From NCBI RefSeq assembly GCF_001189235.2, contig NZ_LFIP02000001.1:496001-560000 (forward strand): 64,000 bases of DNA, read 5' to 3'. The stretch's first letter is position 1. Each line of letters begins with the position of its first letter. Under the pieces are notes generated by a model that saw only the letters and a list, made by a program, of their open reading frames with translations, made no database searches and had not been told where the DNA came from. Below are positions 52,867-62,791 of this stretch, piece by piece. The position numbers were made by a program, and so were the translations under genes. This DNA comes from Bradyrhizobium embrapense. GTDB taxonomy: Bacteria > Pseudomonadota > Alphaproteobacteria > Rhizobiales > Xanthobacteraceae.

Positions 52867-53934
52867 TCACGCTCGATCGACGAAGGGATAGTCGGTGTAA
52901 CCTTCGGCACCGCCTCCGGCGTAGAACAGGGCAGACCTCACCTCGTTGAAGGGCGCGCCGGTCCTGAGGCGATCGACCAGGTCCGGATTGGCCAGCGCCA
53001 TGACACCGAGCGCCTCGATGTCGGCAAGTCCCGCGGCCACATCCGCACCGACCTGCTCGCGCGTGCGGCCCGGACGGTTGACGATCAACGTGCCGCCAAG
53101 CGCCTTGCGGATGTCAACAAGAAGCGGATCGTTGCGCACGTAGAGGAGGTGCACATAGGCAAGGCCCATCTTGTCGAACTCCTTCGCCAGATGACGGTAG
53201 AGATCGTCGTTGTCCTGGCCCTCTGCGATGCCGTTGGTGGGGATGCCCGGCGAGAGGCGGATCGCGGTCTTCTCCGGGCCAATGGCATCCGCGATGGCGC
53301 GAACCACTTCGACGGCGAACCGCGCGCGATTTCCCATCGAGCCGCCATACCGGTCGGTGCGGTGGTTGGCGTTCGGCGCAAGGAATTGATGGACCAGATA
53401 CCCGTTGGCACCGTGTACTTCGACGCCATCGGCCCCGGCTTCGACGGCACGTCTGGCCGCGTGCGCGAAGTCCGCAACGGTCTGCCTGACTTCGTCGGTG
53501 GTCAGTTCGCGCGGCTCGGGAATGGGCTGCATGCCCTTCATCGTGAACATGTCCACATCGGGCGCGACGGCCGACGGCGCGACCGGCTGCCGATGATGCG
53601 GCGTGTTGTCGGGGTGGGACATGCGGCCGACATGCATGAGCTGGACGAACAGGCGTGCTCCGGCAGCGTGGACAGCATTCGTGACCTTGCGCCAGCCGGC
53701 GACGTGGTCGCCAGTGTAGATGCCCGGCGTCGCCAGATAGCCTTGTCCGTCGGCAGATGGCTGTGTGCCCTCGCTGATCAGAAGGCCCATCGTGGCGCGC
53801 TGGGCATAGTATTCCGCCGCCAGATCGCCCGGCGTGCCGTCGGGCTTCGCCCGGCTGCGCGTCATTGGCGCCATGGCCAGTCGATGCGGCAACTGCATGT
53901 TGACCAGTTTGATCGGAGACCAGATATCGGTCAT
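52867..53934 (-). CDS. Old yellow enzyme family alkene reductase
   Basis: FMN-dependent ene-reductase, 355 residues, of the NemA/OYE type. Family blocks: QLMHVGRMSHPDN, the HGANGYLVHQFLAPNANHRTD catalytic and FMN region, and GGSMGNRARFAVEVV. It reduces activated C=C bonds in enones or nitro compounds. It lies between the DUF1857 and NmrA-like genes, a combination that suggests detoxification of electrophiles or redox cycling compounds. Confidence 0.93.
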   Translation of the reverse strand: MTDIWSPIKLVNMQLPHRLAMAPMTRSRAKPDGTPGDLAAEYYAQRATMGLLISEGTQPSADGQGYLATPGIYTGDHVAGWRKVTNAVHAAGARLFVQLMHVGRMSHPDNTPHHRQPVAPSAVAPDVDMFTMKGMQPIPEPRELTTDEVRQTVADFAHAARRAVEAGADGVEVHGANGYLVHQFLAPNANHRTDRYGGSMGNRARFAVEVVRAIADAIGPEKTAIRLSPGIPTNGIAEGQDNDDLYRHLAKEFDKMGLAYVHLLYVRNDPLLVDIRKALGGTLIVNRPGRTREQVGADVAAGLADIEALGVMALANPDLVDRLRTGAPFNEVRSALFYAGGGAEGYTDYPFVDRA

Positions 53935-53979
53935 GTGACTTCTCCTGTGGTGCTTTGTTCGGCGTTCAAAGGGAATTGG

Positions 53980-54453
53980 TCAGAGCGCGCCGTCGGCGAG
54001 CAGCTCCCGGGTGCGCTTGAGCGTCGACACGAGAGCGGCCCTGTAGCCGTTGTCGCTATCGAACTGCGACTGCTCGGCCTGCTCCTCGGGACCGTCCGGC
54101 TGCTTTCGACGGAGGCCGAGGTAGCAGTAGAATGTGAGCAGCAGTTCGCCGGCCTCATTCTCAACGATCTCGTTGATAATGGCGCCCTCGCGCGGGCCGG
54201 TGGCCTGGAAGAACGTGACCTTGCTCTGCGGCTCGAGCGCTATGATCTCGCGCAGGTCAGCGCCGGCGATCGTTGCTTCTCGCACGAAGTGCGTCGTGCT
54301 CTCCTCGATGACGTCGCAGCGCGTGCAGAGGCCTGGTGGCAGGAACAGGCGGGCGTCACGCGCCTTGAGTTCGAGCCCCTTCCAGACCTGATCGCGGGTC
54401 AGCCTCGTTTCACCCTGCGGGTTCACCGGGACGGTGGCGGTCGAATAGATCAT
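53980..54453 (-). CDS. AtaL-like/DUF1857 protein
   Basis: A 157-residue protein of the SRPBCC-related DUF1857 (AtaL-like) family, which typically accompanies aromatic or stress-response clusters. MIYSTATVPVNPQGETRLTRD is the family start; LEPQSKVTFFQATGPREGAIINE and LLLTFYCYLGLRRK follow. It is the first gene of the cluster read leftwards. Upstream frames to 54579 are rejected. Confidence 0.8.
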   Translation of the reverse strand: MIYSTATVPVNPQGETRLTRDQVWKGLELKARDARLFLPPGLCTRCDVIEESTTHFVREATIAGADLREIIALEPQSKVTFFQATGPREGAIINEIVENEAGELLLTFYCYLGLRRKQPDGPEEQAEQSQFDSDNGYRAALVSTLKRTRELLADGAL

Positions 54454-54569
54454 GACGATGGTCCTTGTTTCTGTGGTTGCGTGTTCGGCCACGACAGCTG
54501 CGCCGAACGGGTTGGCAGCCACGAAACTAGTGATCCATATGAGTGACGATAGCCGTCTGTTTTGGACAC

Positions 54570-54591
54570 TTCGTCTCACCAGTGAGACGAA
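54570..54591. promoter_or_regulatory. 10-bp perfect dyad, candidate operator
   Basis: TTCGTCTCAC and GTGAGACGAA flank a CA dinucleotide, about 120 bases upstream of the DUF1857 gene and 390 bases before the LysR gene. Likely operator of the oxidoreductase operon. A direct repeat AGGTTAGTGA (54895-54904 and 54914-54923) lies nearer the LysR gene. The rest of 54454-54980 shows no gene. Confidence 0.55.
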
Positions 54592-54980
54592 CGCTGCGCT
54601 TGGTGCAATCGGCTCGTCAACCGCCTGCGCAGCTGAGCGTCGAAGCGGCCCTTCGCCCGCACCTTAAGAGGAGCAAACCCTGAGATTGTTCGAGAGCTGC
54701 GTGCTGGCGGCTCAAGCCGAGCCGCGCTGATCCAACGCGGTGCTCTGCTGTTCGGGCTCAAGGGCGCCACAACGCCAATGGCGGCCTGGCTGGATCGACA
54801 ACGCTGCGGCGGTCGAGCCCTCGGCTGCCGCCGGTTACGATCGCAACCCTTTCCGATGTTCGAGAACAGTCATAGGACTCACTCGGACCGTTCGAGGTTA
54901 GTGAGCCCCCGGCAGGTTAGTGATCCGCGGTTTCGTCAAAATGCACTATATTTGCTCAGACCGTCTCAAGGATGGAACAA

Positions 54981-55871
54981 ATGGATTTGCTTGCCCTCGC
55001 CGATTTCAACCTTGTCGCGCGGCACGGAGGCTTCGGGCGTGCGGCCCGAGCGTCCGGGCGACCGAAGGCCACGCTCTCTCGCCGGGTTTCCGAGCTGGAA
55101 AGCGGCCTCGACCTCCGGTTGTTCGAACGCGGAACACGCGCCTTGAAGCTCACCCAGGAAGGGCGTGCGCTTCACGAGCGGACTGGCGCGCTGCTCGCCG
55201 AGCTCGAAGAGAGCACGGCTGCGATCGCCTCGGGCGGCGACAAGCCGCGGGGACGGCTGCGGGTCAGCGCACCTCTGCTGTTTTCGCAAACCGCGATGGG
55301 AAAGCTCGCCGCTGCATTCTCACTGAAATATCCGGAGATCCGGCTCGAGATCACGACGGAAGATCGCTCCGTCGACATGATCGAGGAAGGCTACGATCTC
55401 GTAATCAGGGTCAATCCGGATCCGGACGAAACACTCGTCGGACGCGTCCTGATGCGCGACCGGCTGGTGGTGGTGGCGAGTCCCGAGCTGAAGCGTCCCA
55501 AGGCCGATCGCGCCGTTCCAAGCGTCGTAAGGGGTGCGAACGATCTCGGCCCTGCCTGGGACGTCACCGCACGAGGGCGGAAAGTTCGGATTGCGACCGA
55601 TCCGGTGCTTCGCCTGTCGTCGCTCGTCATGATCCGCGATGCGGTCCGTGCGGGCGTTGGCGTCGCGCGCCTTCCCGTCTCGCTGGTCAGTCACGACCTT
55701 GGCGCCGGCAAACTGATCCATTGGGGCGACGTCGACGGGCCGCCAATCGCGCTCTGGGCGCTCTACCCGTCGCGCAGACTGCTAAGCGCCCGAGTGTCGG
55801 CCTTCCTCGACTTCCTCAAGGCGGCCTTTCCCGCCGGTACGCCAGAAGAACTCGCAGCCTTCATCGATTGA
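54981..55871 (+). CDS. LysR-family regulator
   Basis: A 296-residue LysR protein: helix-turn-helix in the first 60 residues (LVARHGGFGRAARASGRPKAT, then LSRRVSELE), linker helix, then the periplasmic-binding-like sensor domain with RGRLRVSAPLLFSQTAMGKL. AAGGA at the correct distance supports the ATG at 54981 over the one at 54972. It is divergent from the DUF1857-OYE-NmrA operon and is the obvious regulator; inducer unknown. Confidence 0.9.
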   Translation: MDLLALADFNLVARHGGFGRAARASGRPKATLSRRVSELESGLDLRLFERGTRALKLTQEGRALHERTGALLAELEESTAAIASGGDKPRGRLRVSAPLLFSQTAMGKLAAAFSLKYPEIRLEITTEDRSVDMIEEGYDLVIRVNPDPDETLVGRVLMRDRLVVVASPELKRPKADRAVPSVVRGANDLGPAWDVTARGRKVRIATDPVLRLSSLVMIRDAVRAGVGVARLPVSLVSHDLGAGKLIHWGDVDGPPIALWALYPSRRLLSARVSAFLDFLKAAFPAGTPEELAAFID

Positions 55872-56007
55872 GTTTGCCGCCTCCTCCCGCTCTCCACCCC
55901 TTCGACGATTTGCATGGCGCGGGACGCGGAGCACGTCTACTCATAGCCCTTGCCCGTGAGGGACCTTTCGCAACTACTCAATCGGCCCTGCTCCGATGCT
56001 GCGGGCA

Positions 56008-56649
56008 CTACAATCCCGGTGACCTCGCCGCCCAGGCCTTGGTGGCCTGGCAGCTTTCCATCGCTCTGAGGTAGGCAGGGCGTGCCGTCGTGCGGGCGAG
56101 ATAGTCCCGCTCCGTAGAGCCGGGAACGTAGTTGCCGGTTCGCAGGCCAAGCAAGAGGGCGTAGCTCACCGAGATATCGGCCGCAGTGAATCGGTCGCCG
56201 GCGAGATAGGGGCAGTCCGCGAGGCGGCGGATAACCAACCCCAGCCGGCTCTCGAAGGTCTCGCGTGCCCAGCGGGTAACCCGGGCGTCTCGCTCGGCTT
56301 CGGGCGCCAGTTGGCGACCGACAATGACAGCGTTCATCGACCCGGCGAGCCCGGCCTCGCCCAAGTGGAGAAATTGCAGATAGGACGCGAAGGCGGGATC
56401 ATCCGGCGCGACCGCAAGCGAACCCGAGCCGTGGCGGGCGAGCAGGTACTCGAGAATCGCGATCGATTCGACCATGATCGTCTCGCCGTCCTGCAGCACG
56501 GGAATGAAGCCGGCGGGATTGATCGCGAGGAAATCGCGATCCTTCTCGGCCGCGAGCAGATCGACCGGACGCAGCCGATAAGCCAATCCCAGTTCCTCGA
56601 GCAGCCAAACGACGCGGAAGCCGCGACCTTCGCCATAGACAGTGAGCAT
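56008..56649 (-). CDS. Glutathione S-transferase
   Basis: 213 residues, thioredoxin-like N-terminal domain with LTVYGEGRGFRVVWLLEELGL and the NPAGFIPVLQDGETIMVESIAI glutathione-binding stretch (Pro-cis and Glu-Ser), then a helical domain. The start at 56649 matches the domain. It probably belongs to the nearby detoxification cluster, though it is separated from LysR by 136 bp in the opposite orientation. Confidence 0.88.
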   Translation of the reverse strand: MLTVYGEGRGFRVVWLLEELGLAYRLRPVDLLAAEKDRDFLAINPAGFIPVLQDGETIMVESIAILEYLLARHGSGSLAVAPDDPAFASYLQFLHLGEAGLAGSMNAVIVGRQLAPEAERDARVTRWARETFESRLGLVIRRLADCPYLAGDRFTAADISVSYALLLGLRTGNYVPGSTERDYLARTTARPAYLRAMESCQATKAWAARSPGL

Positions 56650-57089
56650 GGTTATGCATTCCTGGATTGGGCTGGTGGACTCTGTACTCATGAGCAATCA
56701 GCCATGTCTGCTTGCTCCGATACTTACGGCCTCATTACAACCGCTGCAAATGTCGGGAAGAGCCGGCAGGCGACGTTCGCTAAATCAAACAGGCGAGCAG
56801 CTCAGGCACCTTTCCTTCTTACGCATAGAGCGCACCGGTGAAGCTGCCGAGAGCAACGGTGAAGAGAACCGCAACCGCAGGGCTCGTGCTGGAAAACACG
56901 CAGTTAAAATGCGACGATAACCATGAGGGTTATGGTGATGCTGCGATTGCAGCCCAGAAGATCGCCCTGTTGATTCATGGCCGCGAGCCGAAGCAGACGT
57001 CGAATACTCGTCTTCAGCCGCCGCTTGTGAGATGACTTCGACAGCTGACCGACTGTTGGCGTGTCGACTAGCATCTCATGATCCTCTGC
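56650..57089. other. Gap without a clear gene
   Basis: 440 bp, moderate GC. A minus-strand GTG frame of 26 codons (56819-56899) reads as one hydrophobic helix ending ALGSFTGALYA, and may be the remnant of a longer frame broken by a shift near 56900. Nothing else is supported. Confidence 0.3.
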
Positions 57090-58037
57090 TCAGTTGCGCA
57101 CGAAGTAGAGCGGCGTTCTGAGCGTCAGCTGGTAGGCGGGCTTCGGCACCCACATGATCTCGGCCGTCACGCCAAACAGGCGATTGTCGTTGTCATCCAT
57201 CCGGTCGATATCGAATCGCAAGACGGGCTCGGTGAAGGACTTGACGAGCGTGACGTTCTGAAGCTCAGCGCCGCCGAACCACTGAAGGCCGACGCGGCCC
57301 GTGAATTTCCAATTGTTCGGCCATTGGTAGTAGCCGCCGACATAGCCGGTGATGCTGGGATGGATGCTTGCCAACGGGGAGTTGATCGCAACATGCACAT
57401 CTTGCACGCCGGCCAGCAATCCCCGGGTTTCGTCCTTGTCGAACGCGTAGCTCAGTTCGAAAATGTTGTTGAATGTCGTCGTGCCAACCGGCCCATTCGG
57501 GATCGCCTGTGTAATGGTTGATTGCCAGGTCAAGGTCGGAATCGTGCCGCCGTTTTGCTTGTAGAGTTCGGCCTGAAATCCGATGTTCCAGCTCGTGATC
57601 GTCGCCTGCGACCAACCGGTGTCGGCGGTACCGGTTGAACTGGCTGACACGCCTGTGTAGAGCGACACACCATCGGTCACGTCGACGGTCATTGGAAGAT
57701 CGACAACGACTGCCCGAGCCGAGGGCAGCGGCAAGCCGCTCGAACCTGTCGGGAGGCCAGTGGCCCTTGATAGCGCAAGTGATTGCAATGCCGTGACCAG
57801 AGCCGGATTACCAAATCCGATCGCCAGCGAGCCGGCAGGGATGCTCGCGAACGCTGTTCTCATATCGAGGTAGGTATTGGGCGCCTTGGATGCCTTATTC
57901 GCCCCGCCGTCGTCCTCATCATCCCCGGCAAGGACACGGCCGGCGAAGCAGACGCAGACAACACTAACCAGAGCTGCTTTCAGGCAGGCTGAAACAATGA
58001 CGAATGTCCGGGTTCGGACTTTTGCAGCGGCCGACAA
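57090..58037 (-). CDS. Exported beta-rich protein, possible outer-membrane transporter
   Basis: 315 residues with a long basic N-region and signal-type hydrophobic segment (VSACLKAALVSVVCVCFAGRVLA), then amphipathic alternation ending in an aromatic residue near the terminus (YFVRN), which suits an outer-membrane beta barrel. The GYVGGYYQWPNNWKFTGRVG segment recalls the MetA-pathway phenol degradation transporter-like family. Not firmly assigned. It reads leftwards between two gene-poor gaps. Confidence 0.65.
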   Translation of the reverse strand: MSAAAKVRTRTFVIVSACLKAALVSVVCVCFAGRVLAGDDEDDGGANKASKAPNTYLDMRTAFASIPAGSLAIGFGNPALVTALQSLALSRATGLPTGSSGLPLPSARAVVVDLPMTVDVTDGVSLYTGVSASSTGTADTGWSQATITSWNIGFQAELYKQNGGTIPTLTWQSTITQAIPNGPVGTTTFNNIFELSYAFDKDETRGLLAGVQDVHVAINSPLASIHPSITGYVGGYYQWPNNWKFTGRVGLQWFGGAELQNVTLVKSFTEPVLRFDIDRMDDNDNRLFGVTAEIMWVPKPAYQLTLRTPLYFVRN

Positions 58038-58514
58038 AATGCTCTCCCGAATGAAGCTCCGAAGCGTGGGATCGCTGGCAATGGATCGGGAGTTTAGCCA
58101 GGCCAGATCACCTACGCAATTGACCAGTGGTCCGTTCGATCCTTCTATGAACTCCGTCTTGATCGGCCAGCCAGATCGCGATCAACGCGCGATGTTTTGG
58201 AGACGCAAACTTGTGTGTCTCATAGGCGAATTCGGTCGGAGGACAGCGGCCTAGGCTGGGCCGCGAATACGGCGCATTCCCTCGCCCGCCTTCGAAGTGG
58301 AAGCCTCGGTTACAGAAGCCCGCAACGCCAAATGCGGCAGCGTTGGGCCGAGGGACACCCGGGTGATTTCGGAATATTAGAAATGTATCCCTGAGTTGCC
58401 CGACGTGTCAAGTCGGCATTCGAGCGCCGGCGGGCGCCCGCCGGCTACTGTGCATGGGGTTGTTTTCGACATTTTTGCTGGCGCCCCCGCGACGCCCCAC
58501 AACTTCATATTGCC
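58038..58514. other. Gap with repeat-like tail, no gene
   Basis: 477 bp. The last 130 bases (about 58385-58514) contain GTTGCCCGACGTGTCAAG, a GCCGGCGGGCGCCCGCCGGC palindrome and CATGGGGTTGTTTTCGAC, which I recall as an intergenic element frequent in Bradyrhizobium. No supported reading frame. Confidence 0.4.
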
Positions 58515-59843
58515 CTAGCCGGAGCCGCCCGGCTCCAGCGCCTCGCCGAGCTGGAGCGGATGGGCCATCGTCTCGTGCAGCGCGTCCTTGTCGAGCTCGC
58601 CCTCGGAGAGGCTGATCACGACGCAGGCGACGCCGTTGCCGATCAGATTGGTGAGCGCGCGGCACTCGCTCATGAACTTGTCGATGCCGACCAAGATCGC
58701 GATCGACTGGATCGGAATGTCGGGCACGATCGACAGCGTCGCGGCGAGCGTGATGAAGCCGGCGCCGGTGACGCCGGAGGCGCCCTTCGAGGTGATCATG
58801 GCGATGCCGAGGATGCCAAGCTCCTGCCAGATCGTCAGATGGGTGTTGGTGGCCTGCGCCAGGAACAGCGTCGCCAGCGTCATGTAGATGTTGGTGCCGT
58901 CGAGATTGAAGCTATAGCCGGTCGGCACCACGAGGCCGACCACCGAGCGCGAGGCGCCGAGATGCTCCATCTTCTGGATCATCTGCGGCAGCACCGTCTC
59001 CGACGACGAGGTGCCGAGCACGATCAGCAGCTCGTCCTTGATATAGGCGATGAAGCGGATGATCGAAAAGCCTGCCAGCCGCGCGATGGCGCCAAGCACG
59101 ATCAGCACGAACAGGATGCTGGTCAGATAGAAGGTGGCGATCAGCGCCGCCAGATTCACCAGCGAGCCGAGGCCGTAGGCGCCGACGGTGAAGGCCATCG
59201 CGCCGAACGCGCCGAGCGGTGCGACGCGGACGATCATCCGGATGATGCCGAAGAACATCTTGGACGCCTTGTCGATCGCCTCGGCGATCGGCTCGCCCGG
59301 CTTGCCCATCAGGGCAATGGCAAATCCCGACAGGATCGAGATCAGCAGCACCTGCAGCAGGTCTCCGCGCGCCAGCGCGCCGAAGAAGCTGTCGGGGATG
59401 ATCGCCATCAGATGCGCGACGATGCCCTGCTCCTTCGCCTGGGTCACGTAGGTGGAGACCGACTTCGGATCGATCGTGGCGGGATCGATGTTGAAGCCGC
59501 GGCCAGGCTGCAGCAGCTCGCCGATCAGCAAACCGACCGCGAGCGCGACCGTCGACACCGCCTCGAAATAGATCAGCGCCTTCAGCCCGACCCGGCCGAC
59601 CCGCTTGAGATCGCCCATCGAGGAGATGCCGTGCACCACGGTGCAGAAGATCACCGGCGCGATCATCATCTTGATCAGCGCGATGAAGCCGTCGCCGAGC
59701 GGCTTCAGCTGCTTGCCGAGGCCGGGATAGAAATACCCGATCAAGACGCCGGCGAAAATCGCGATCAACACCTGGATGTAGAGGATCTTGTACCAGGGCT
59801 GGTGCTTGTGATGGGCGGCGGGCTTGATCGCGTCTGTGGTCAT
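58515..59843 (-). CDS. dctA: C4-dicarboxylate transporter DctA
   Basis: Na- or H-coupled symporter of the DAACS family, 442 residues, about eight to nine membrane segments with two re-entrant loops. Visible marks: the [11 protein letters not shown] motif (about 285) and the [15 protein letters not shown] unwound helix region. It takes up succinate, fumarate and malate, the main carbon source of bacteroids. The dctBD regulators are not adjacent. Confidence 0.94.
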   Translation of the reverse strand: MTTDAIKPAAHHKHQPWYKILYIQVLIAIFAGVLIGYFYPGLGKQLKPLGDGFIALIKMMIAPVIFCTVVHGISSMGDLKRVGRVGLKALIYFEAVSTVALAVGLLIGELLQPGRGFNIDPATIDPKSVSTYVTQAKEQGIVAHLMAIIPDSFFGALARGDLLQVLLISILSGFAIALMGKPGEPIAEAIDKASKMFFGIIRMIVRVAPLGAFGAMAFTVGAYGLGSLVNLAALIATFYLTSILFVLIVLGAIARLAGFSIIRFIAYIKDELLIVLGTSSSETVLPQMIQKMEHLGASRSVVGLVVPTGYSFNLDGTNIYMTLATLFLAQATNTHLTIWQELGILGIAMITSKGASGVTGAGFITLAATLSIVPDIPIQSIAILVGIDKFMSECRALTNLIGNGVACVVISLSEGELDKDALHETMAHPLQLGEALEPGGSG

Positions 59844-59983
59844 GAGGTGCCCCGGGCTGGAATGAACTCAACTGGTGATGCCATCTTGGCGGAGCCGTGC
59901 GCAAGCGACAATGGTCATTCGCGCTGCCGCGCGCGCACACGAATCTGTCATAGACTACGGCCGGCTCGCACCCGGAGGCTGAG

Positions 59984-60142
59984 ATGGAATTCACCGCACT
60001 GTTTCTCGCCATCACCATCGCCATGCTGGCGGCCTGGCATGGCCCGCGTCCGGTCGCGATCGGGTTGTTCGCGGTGATCCTGGCCGCTTGCGTCGCGACG
60101 TTGCTGCACCACGCCACCGACCGGCTCACGCTGTCGTTCTGA
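59984..60142 (+). CDS. DUF5993 small membrane protein
   Basis: 52 residues, two hydrophobic segments (FTALFLAITIAMLAAWH and VAIGLFAVILAACVATLLHH), preceded by GGAGG six bases before the ATG. It lies 8 bp before dsbB. DUF5993 proteins are found next to dsbB-type genes in many proteobacteria, which suggests an accessory role in disulfide formation, but no function is proven. Confidence 0.8.
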   Translation: MEFTALFLAITIAMLAAWHGPRPVAIGLFAVILAACVATLLHHATDRLTLSF

Positions 60143-60150
60143 GGCAAGCC

Positions 60151-60705
60151 ATGACCGACACCCAAGCCGGGACCCTCAATGCCCTCGCGCTCTATGGCCT
60201 CGCGCTGCTGCTGGCCGCAGCCTTTGCGGCGCAACTCGTGCTGCACGAGCTACCCTGCCCGCTATGTTTGTTGCAGCGCATCCTTTTCGCCCTGCTGGCG
60301 ATCGGACCGATCCTGAACATCCGCTTCGGACCGCGGCCGAGCCACTATGCCTTGTCGCTGCTGACAGCTGTCCTCGGCGCCGCGGTCTCGACCCGGCAGG
60401 TGCTGCTGCACATCCTCCCCGGCGACGCCGGCTACGGGTCGGCGCTGCTCGGCCATCATTACTACACGTGGGCACTGACCGGATTCATCGCCGCGATCGT
60501 CCTGCTCGCGGCCATGCTGCTGTTCGACCGCCAGTTCGACCATCGCGCGGCGCCGGGCGTCGCGCCCGGCAAATTCGCGCAGGGTGCGGTGTGGCTGGTG
60601 GTCGGACTGACGGCGCTGAACGTGCTTTCAACCCTGCTCGAATGCGGTTTTGCCGCCTGCGCCGACAATCCGATCGTCTATGAGTTGCTGAAGCAGGCGA
60701 GTTAG
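60151..60705 (+). CDS. dsbB: Disulfide bond formation protein DsbB
   Basis: Membrane quinone reductase that re-oxidises the periplasmic disulfide catalyst DsbA. 184 residues, four helices. The CPLC motif is in LPCPLCLLQRILFALLAIG; a second Cys pair near the C-terminus (CGFAAC) is at about 167-172. The DUF5993 gene precedes it by 8 bp. No dsbA is visible here. Confidence 0.9.
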   Translation: MTDTQAGTLNALALYGLALLLAAAFAAQLVLHELPCPLCLLQRILFALLAIGPILNIRFGPRPSHYALSLLTAVLGAAVSTRQVLLHILPGDAGYGSALLGHHYYTWALTGFIAAIVLLAAMLLFDRQFDHRAAPGVAPGKFAQGAVWLVVGLTALNVLSTLLECGFAACADNPIVYELLKQAS

Positions 60706-61406
60706 GGCCGCTTCGGAATATTGAGTCCACGTTCCACGGCCGGCCGCTTCAGACCGCGCTCCAGCCAGGCGGCGACGTTCTTGAACTGGTCGAACGCGAC
60801 GAGTTCGCGGGCGCCGTAAAAGCCGATCAGATTGCGCACCCAGCCGAGCATCGAGATGTCGGCGATAGTGTATTCATCATCCATGAACCACTGCCGCCCT
60901 TCGAGATGGGTCTCCATCACACCGAGCAGGCGCGCGGATTCGGCGACGTAGCGCTGCAGCGGCCGCTTGTCCTCGTAGTCCTTGCCGGCGAATTTATGGA
61001 AGAAACCGACCTGGCCGAACATCGGCCCTAAGCCGCCGATCTGGAAATGCACCCACTGGATCGCCTGGTAGCGGCGCGCGGCATCCGTCGGCAACAGCTT
61101 GCCGGTCTTCTCGGCGAGATATTGCAGAATCGCGCCGGACTCGAACAACGGCAGCGGCTTGCCGCCGGGGCCGTTGGGATCGAGGATCGCCGGGATCTTG
61201 CCGTTCGGGTTCAGCGACAGGAACTCCGGCGTCTTCTGGTCGTCCTTGTTGAAGTCGACGAGATGGACCTCATAAGGCAGCCCGATCTCCTCGAGCATGA
61301 TCGAGACCTTCACGCCGTTCGGCGTTGGCAGCGAATAGAGCTGCAGGCGGTCCGGATGCTGGGCGGTCCAGCGCTTTGTGATGAGAAAGGCAGACAGATC
61401 GGTCAT
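60702..61406 (-). CDS. Glutathione S-transferase, YfcG/YghU-like
   Basis: 234 residues of the Nu-class/YfcG type: QLYSLPTPNGVKVSIMLEEI, then NPNGKIPAILDPNG and LFESGAILQYLAEKTGKL, the Thr/Asn-type glutathione site. These enzymes reduce disulfides of glutathione rather than conjugate it. Convergent with dsbB; the two stop codons overlap by four bases. Confidence 0.9.
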   Translation of the reverse strand: MTDLSAFLITKRWTAQHPDRLQLYSLPTPNGVKVSIMLEEIGLPYEVHLVDFNKDDQKTPEFLSLNPNGKIPAILDPNGPGGKPLPLFESGAILQYLAEKTGKLLPTDAARRYQAIQWVHFQIGGLGPMFGQVGFFHKFAGKDYEDKRPLQRYVAESARLLGVMETHLEGRQWFMDDEYTIADISMLGWVRNLIGFYGARELVAFDQFKNVAAWLERGLKRPAVERGLNIPKRP

Positions 61407-61484
61407 GTCGACATTCTTTGCAGGGTTGTTGTCGAATGGCTAGTGTACGGAGTGAAGTGAAAGCCGCAAGGTCTGCAACCGGCC

Positions 61485-62353
61485 ATGAACGATCAACAGA
61501 CAAGCGCGACGCTCGGCCTCTCCGACGACGAACTCGCAACACATCCGACCGTGTTTGCGGCCGGCGCCTTGGCGGGTCAGGTGGTGGTCGTATCCGGCGG
61601 CGCCGGCGGCATCGGCCGCGCCATCGCATGGCTGTTCTCCCGGCTCGGCGCGCATGTCGTCGTGATCGGCCGCAATGCCGACAAGCTCGATGCGCTGGTC
61701 GACCATCTCGGCCATCGGGGCCTGAAGGCGTCGGCGTACGTTGCCGACATCAGGGATGCCGACGCGGTTGCTGCGATGTTCGACGCGCTGTGGACCACGC
61801 ATGGCCGTATCGATCATCTCGTCAACAGCGCCGGCGGCCAGTTCCCGCAAGCGGCGATCGATTTCTCGATCAAGGGCTGGAACGCGGTCATCAACACCAA
61901 CCTCAACGGCACCTGGTACATGATGCAGGCCGCCGCGCAGCGCTGGCGCGACCGCAAGCATCGCGGCAGCATCGTCAACATCGTCGTGGTCACGACGCAC
62001 GGCCTCTACGGCATCGCGCACACGATCGCGGCGCGCTCCGGCGTGATCGGGCTGTCGCGCGCACTCGCAGTCGAATGGGCGCCGCTCGACATCCGCATCA
62101 ATTGCATCGCGCCCGGCGCGATCGAGACCGAGGGCTGGAACGTCTACAGCGAGACGACGCGCGCCGCCTATCCGCGCTCCAACCCGATGATGCGCCCGGG
62201 CAACCCTGGGACATCGCGGAGGCCGCCGTCTATCTCGCCGCGCCCTCCGGCAAGTTCATCACCGGCGAGACGCTGACCGTCGATGGCGGCGGCCAGCATT
62301 GGGGCGAGACCTGGACCACCGGCAAGCCCGACTACTTCAAGGGCCACGAATAA
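61485..62353 (+). pseudogene. SDR oxidoreductase broken by a frameshift near 62201
   Basis: The first 240 residues (to NPMMRPG) are an SDR: SGGAGGIGRAIAWLF at the cofactor site and NSAGG in place of NAG. Tyr-x-x-x-Lys is absent; the active-site region reads GIAHTIAARSGVIGL, as in dienoyl-CoA reductase-like SDRs. The reading then continues in another frame with QPWDIAEAAVYLAAPSGKF and ends VDGGGQHWGETW. One missing base in CCCGGGCAACC would restore a full 289-residue protein. Divergent from the GST. Confidence 0.75.
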
Positions 62354-62384
62354 CGCACGCACACGCTGCCCGTCGCTCGTTCGA

Positions 62385-62729
62385 TTACTTGCCGTCGTCG
62401 AAGCTGACGATGACGGCAGCATTCGCGATCAGGATCGGGTCGTTGCCGATATCCGACGGAATCTCGAGCCCACCCGCGATCGCCTTCACGGTCTTGGTGC
62501 CATAGGGCAATTCCTTGGCGACGGCCTCGATATCGACCGCTTCGGGATTCGGCACGGCGATCGTGACGTCGACGAACATGTCGTTGGCGGTCTTGCCGAG
62601 CATGCGGAAGAAGCCGAGGCTGGAATGGCGGATCGCGTCCGAGACCGCCCTCTTGGCGGCCTTGGTGGCGTCGCGGCCGTGGACGTCGACGCCCATGCCC
62701 ATTTCGGTGATACAGCGCACGCGTGTCAT
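62385..62729 (-). CDS. Lin0512 family protein
   Basis: 114 residues. Matches the Lin0512 family: MTRVRCITEMGMGVDVHGRD at the start, then LPYGTKTVKAIAGGLEIPSD. Members form a small alpha/beta fold of unknown function; the His in VHGRD may bind a metal. It reads intact in a region where its neighbours are frameshifted. Confidence 0.82.
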   Translation of the reverse strand: MTRVRCITEMGMGVDVHGRDATKAAKRAVSDAIRHSSLGFFRMLGKTANDMFVDVTIAVPNPEAVDIEAVAKELPYGTKTVKAIAGGLEIPSDIGNDPILIANAAVIVSFDDGK

Positions 62730-62791
62730 GAGACTTCCTGTTGTCGTTGGCGTGAGAGACCTTCACTCCTTCGACCCCTGCGCGCGCGCCG

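Noticed and set aside
52837..54546. 569-codon plus-strand frame across the OYE gene
   Set aside because: Antisense shadow; the sense strand has a complete old yellow enzyme.
56838..57035. 65-codon plus-strand frame after the GST gene
   Set aside because: GTG start without a ribosome site; no recognisable sequence.
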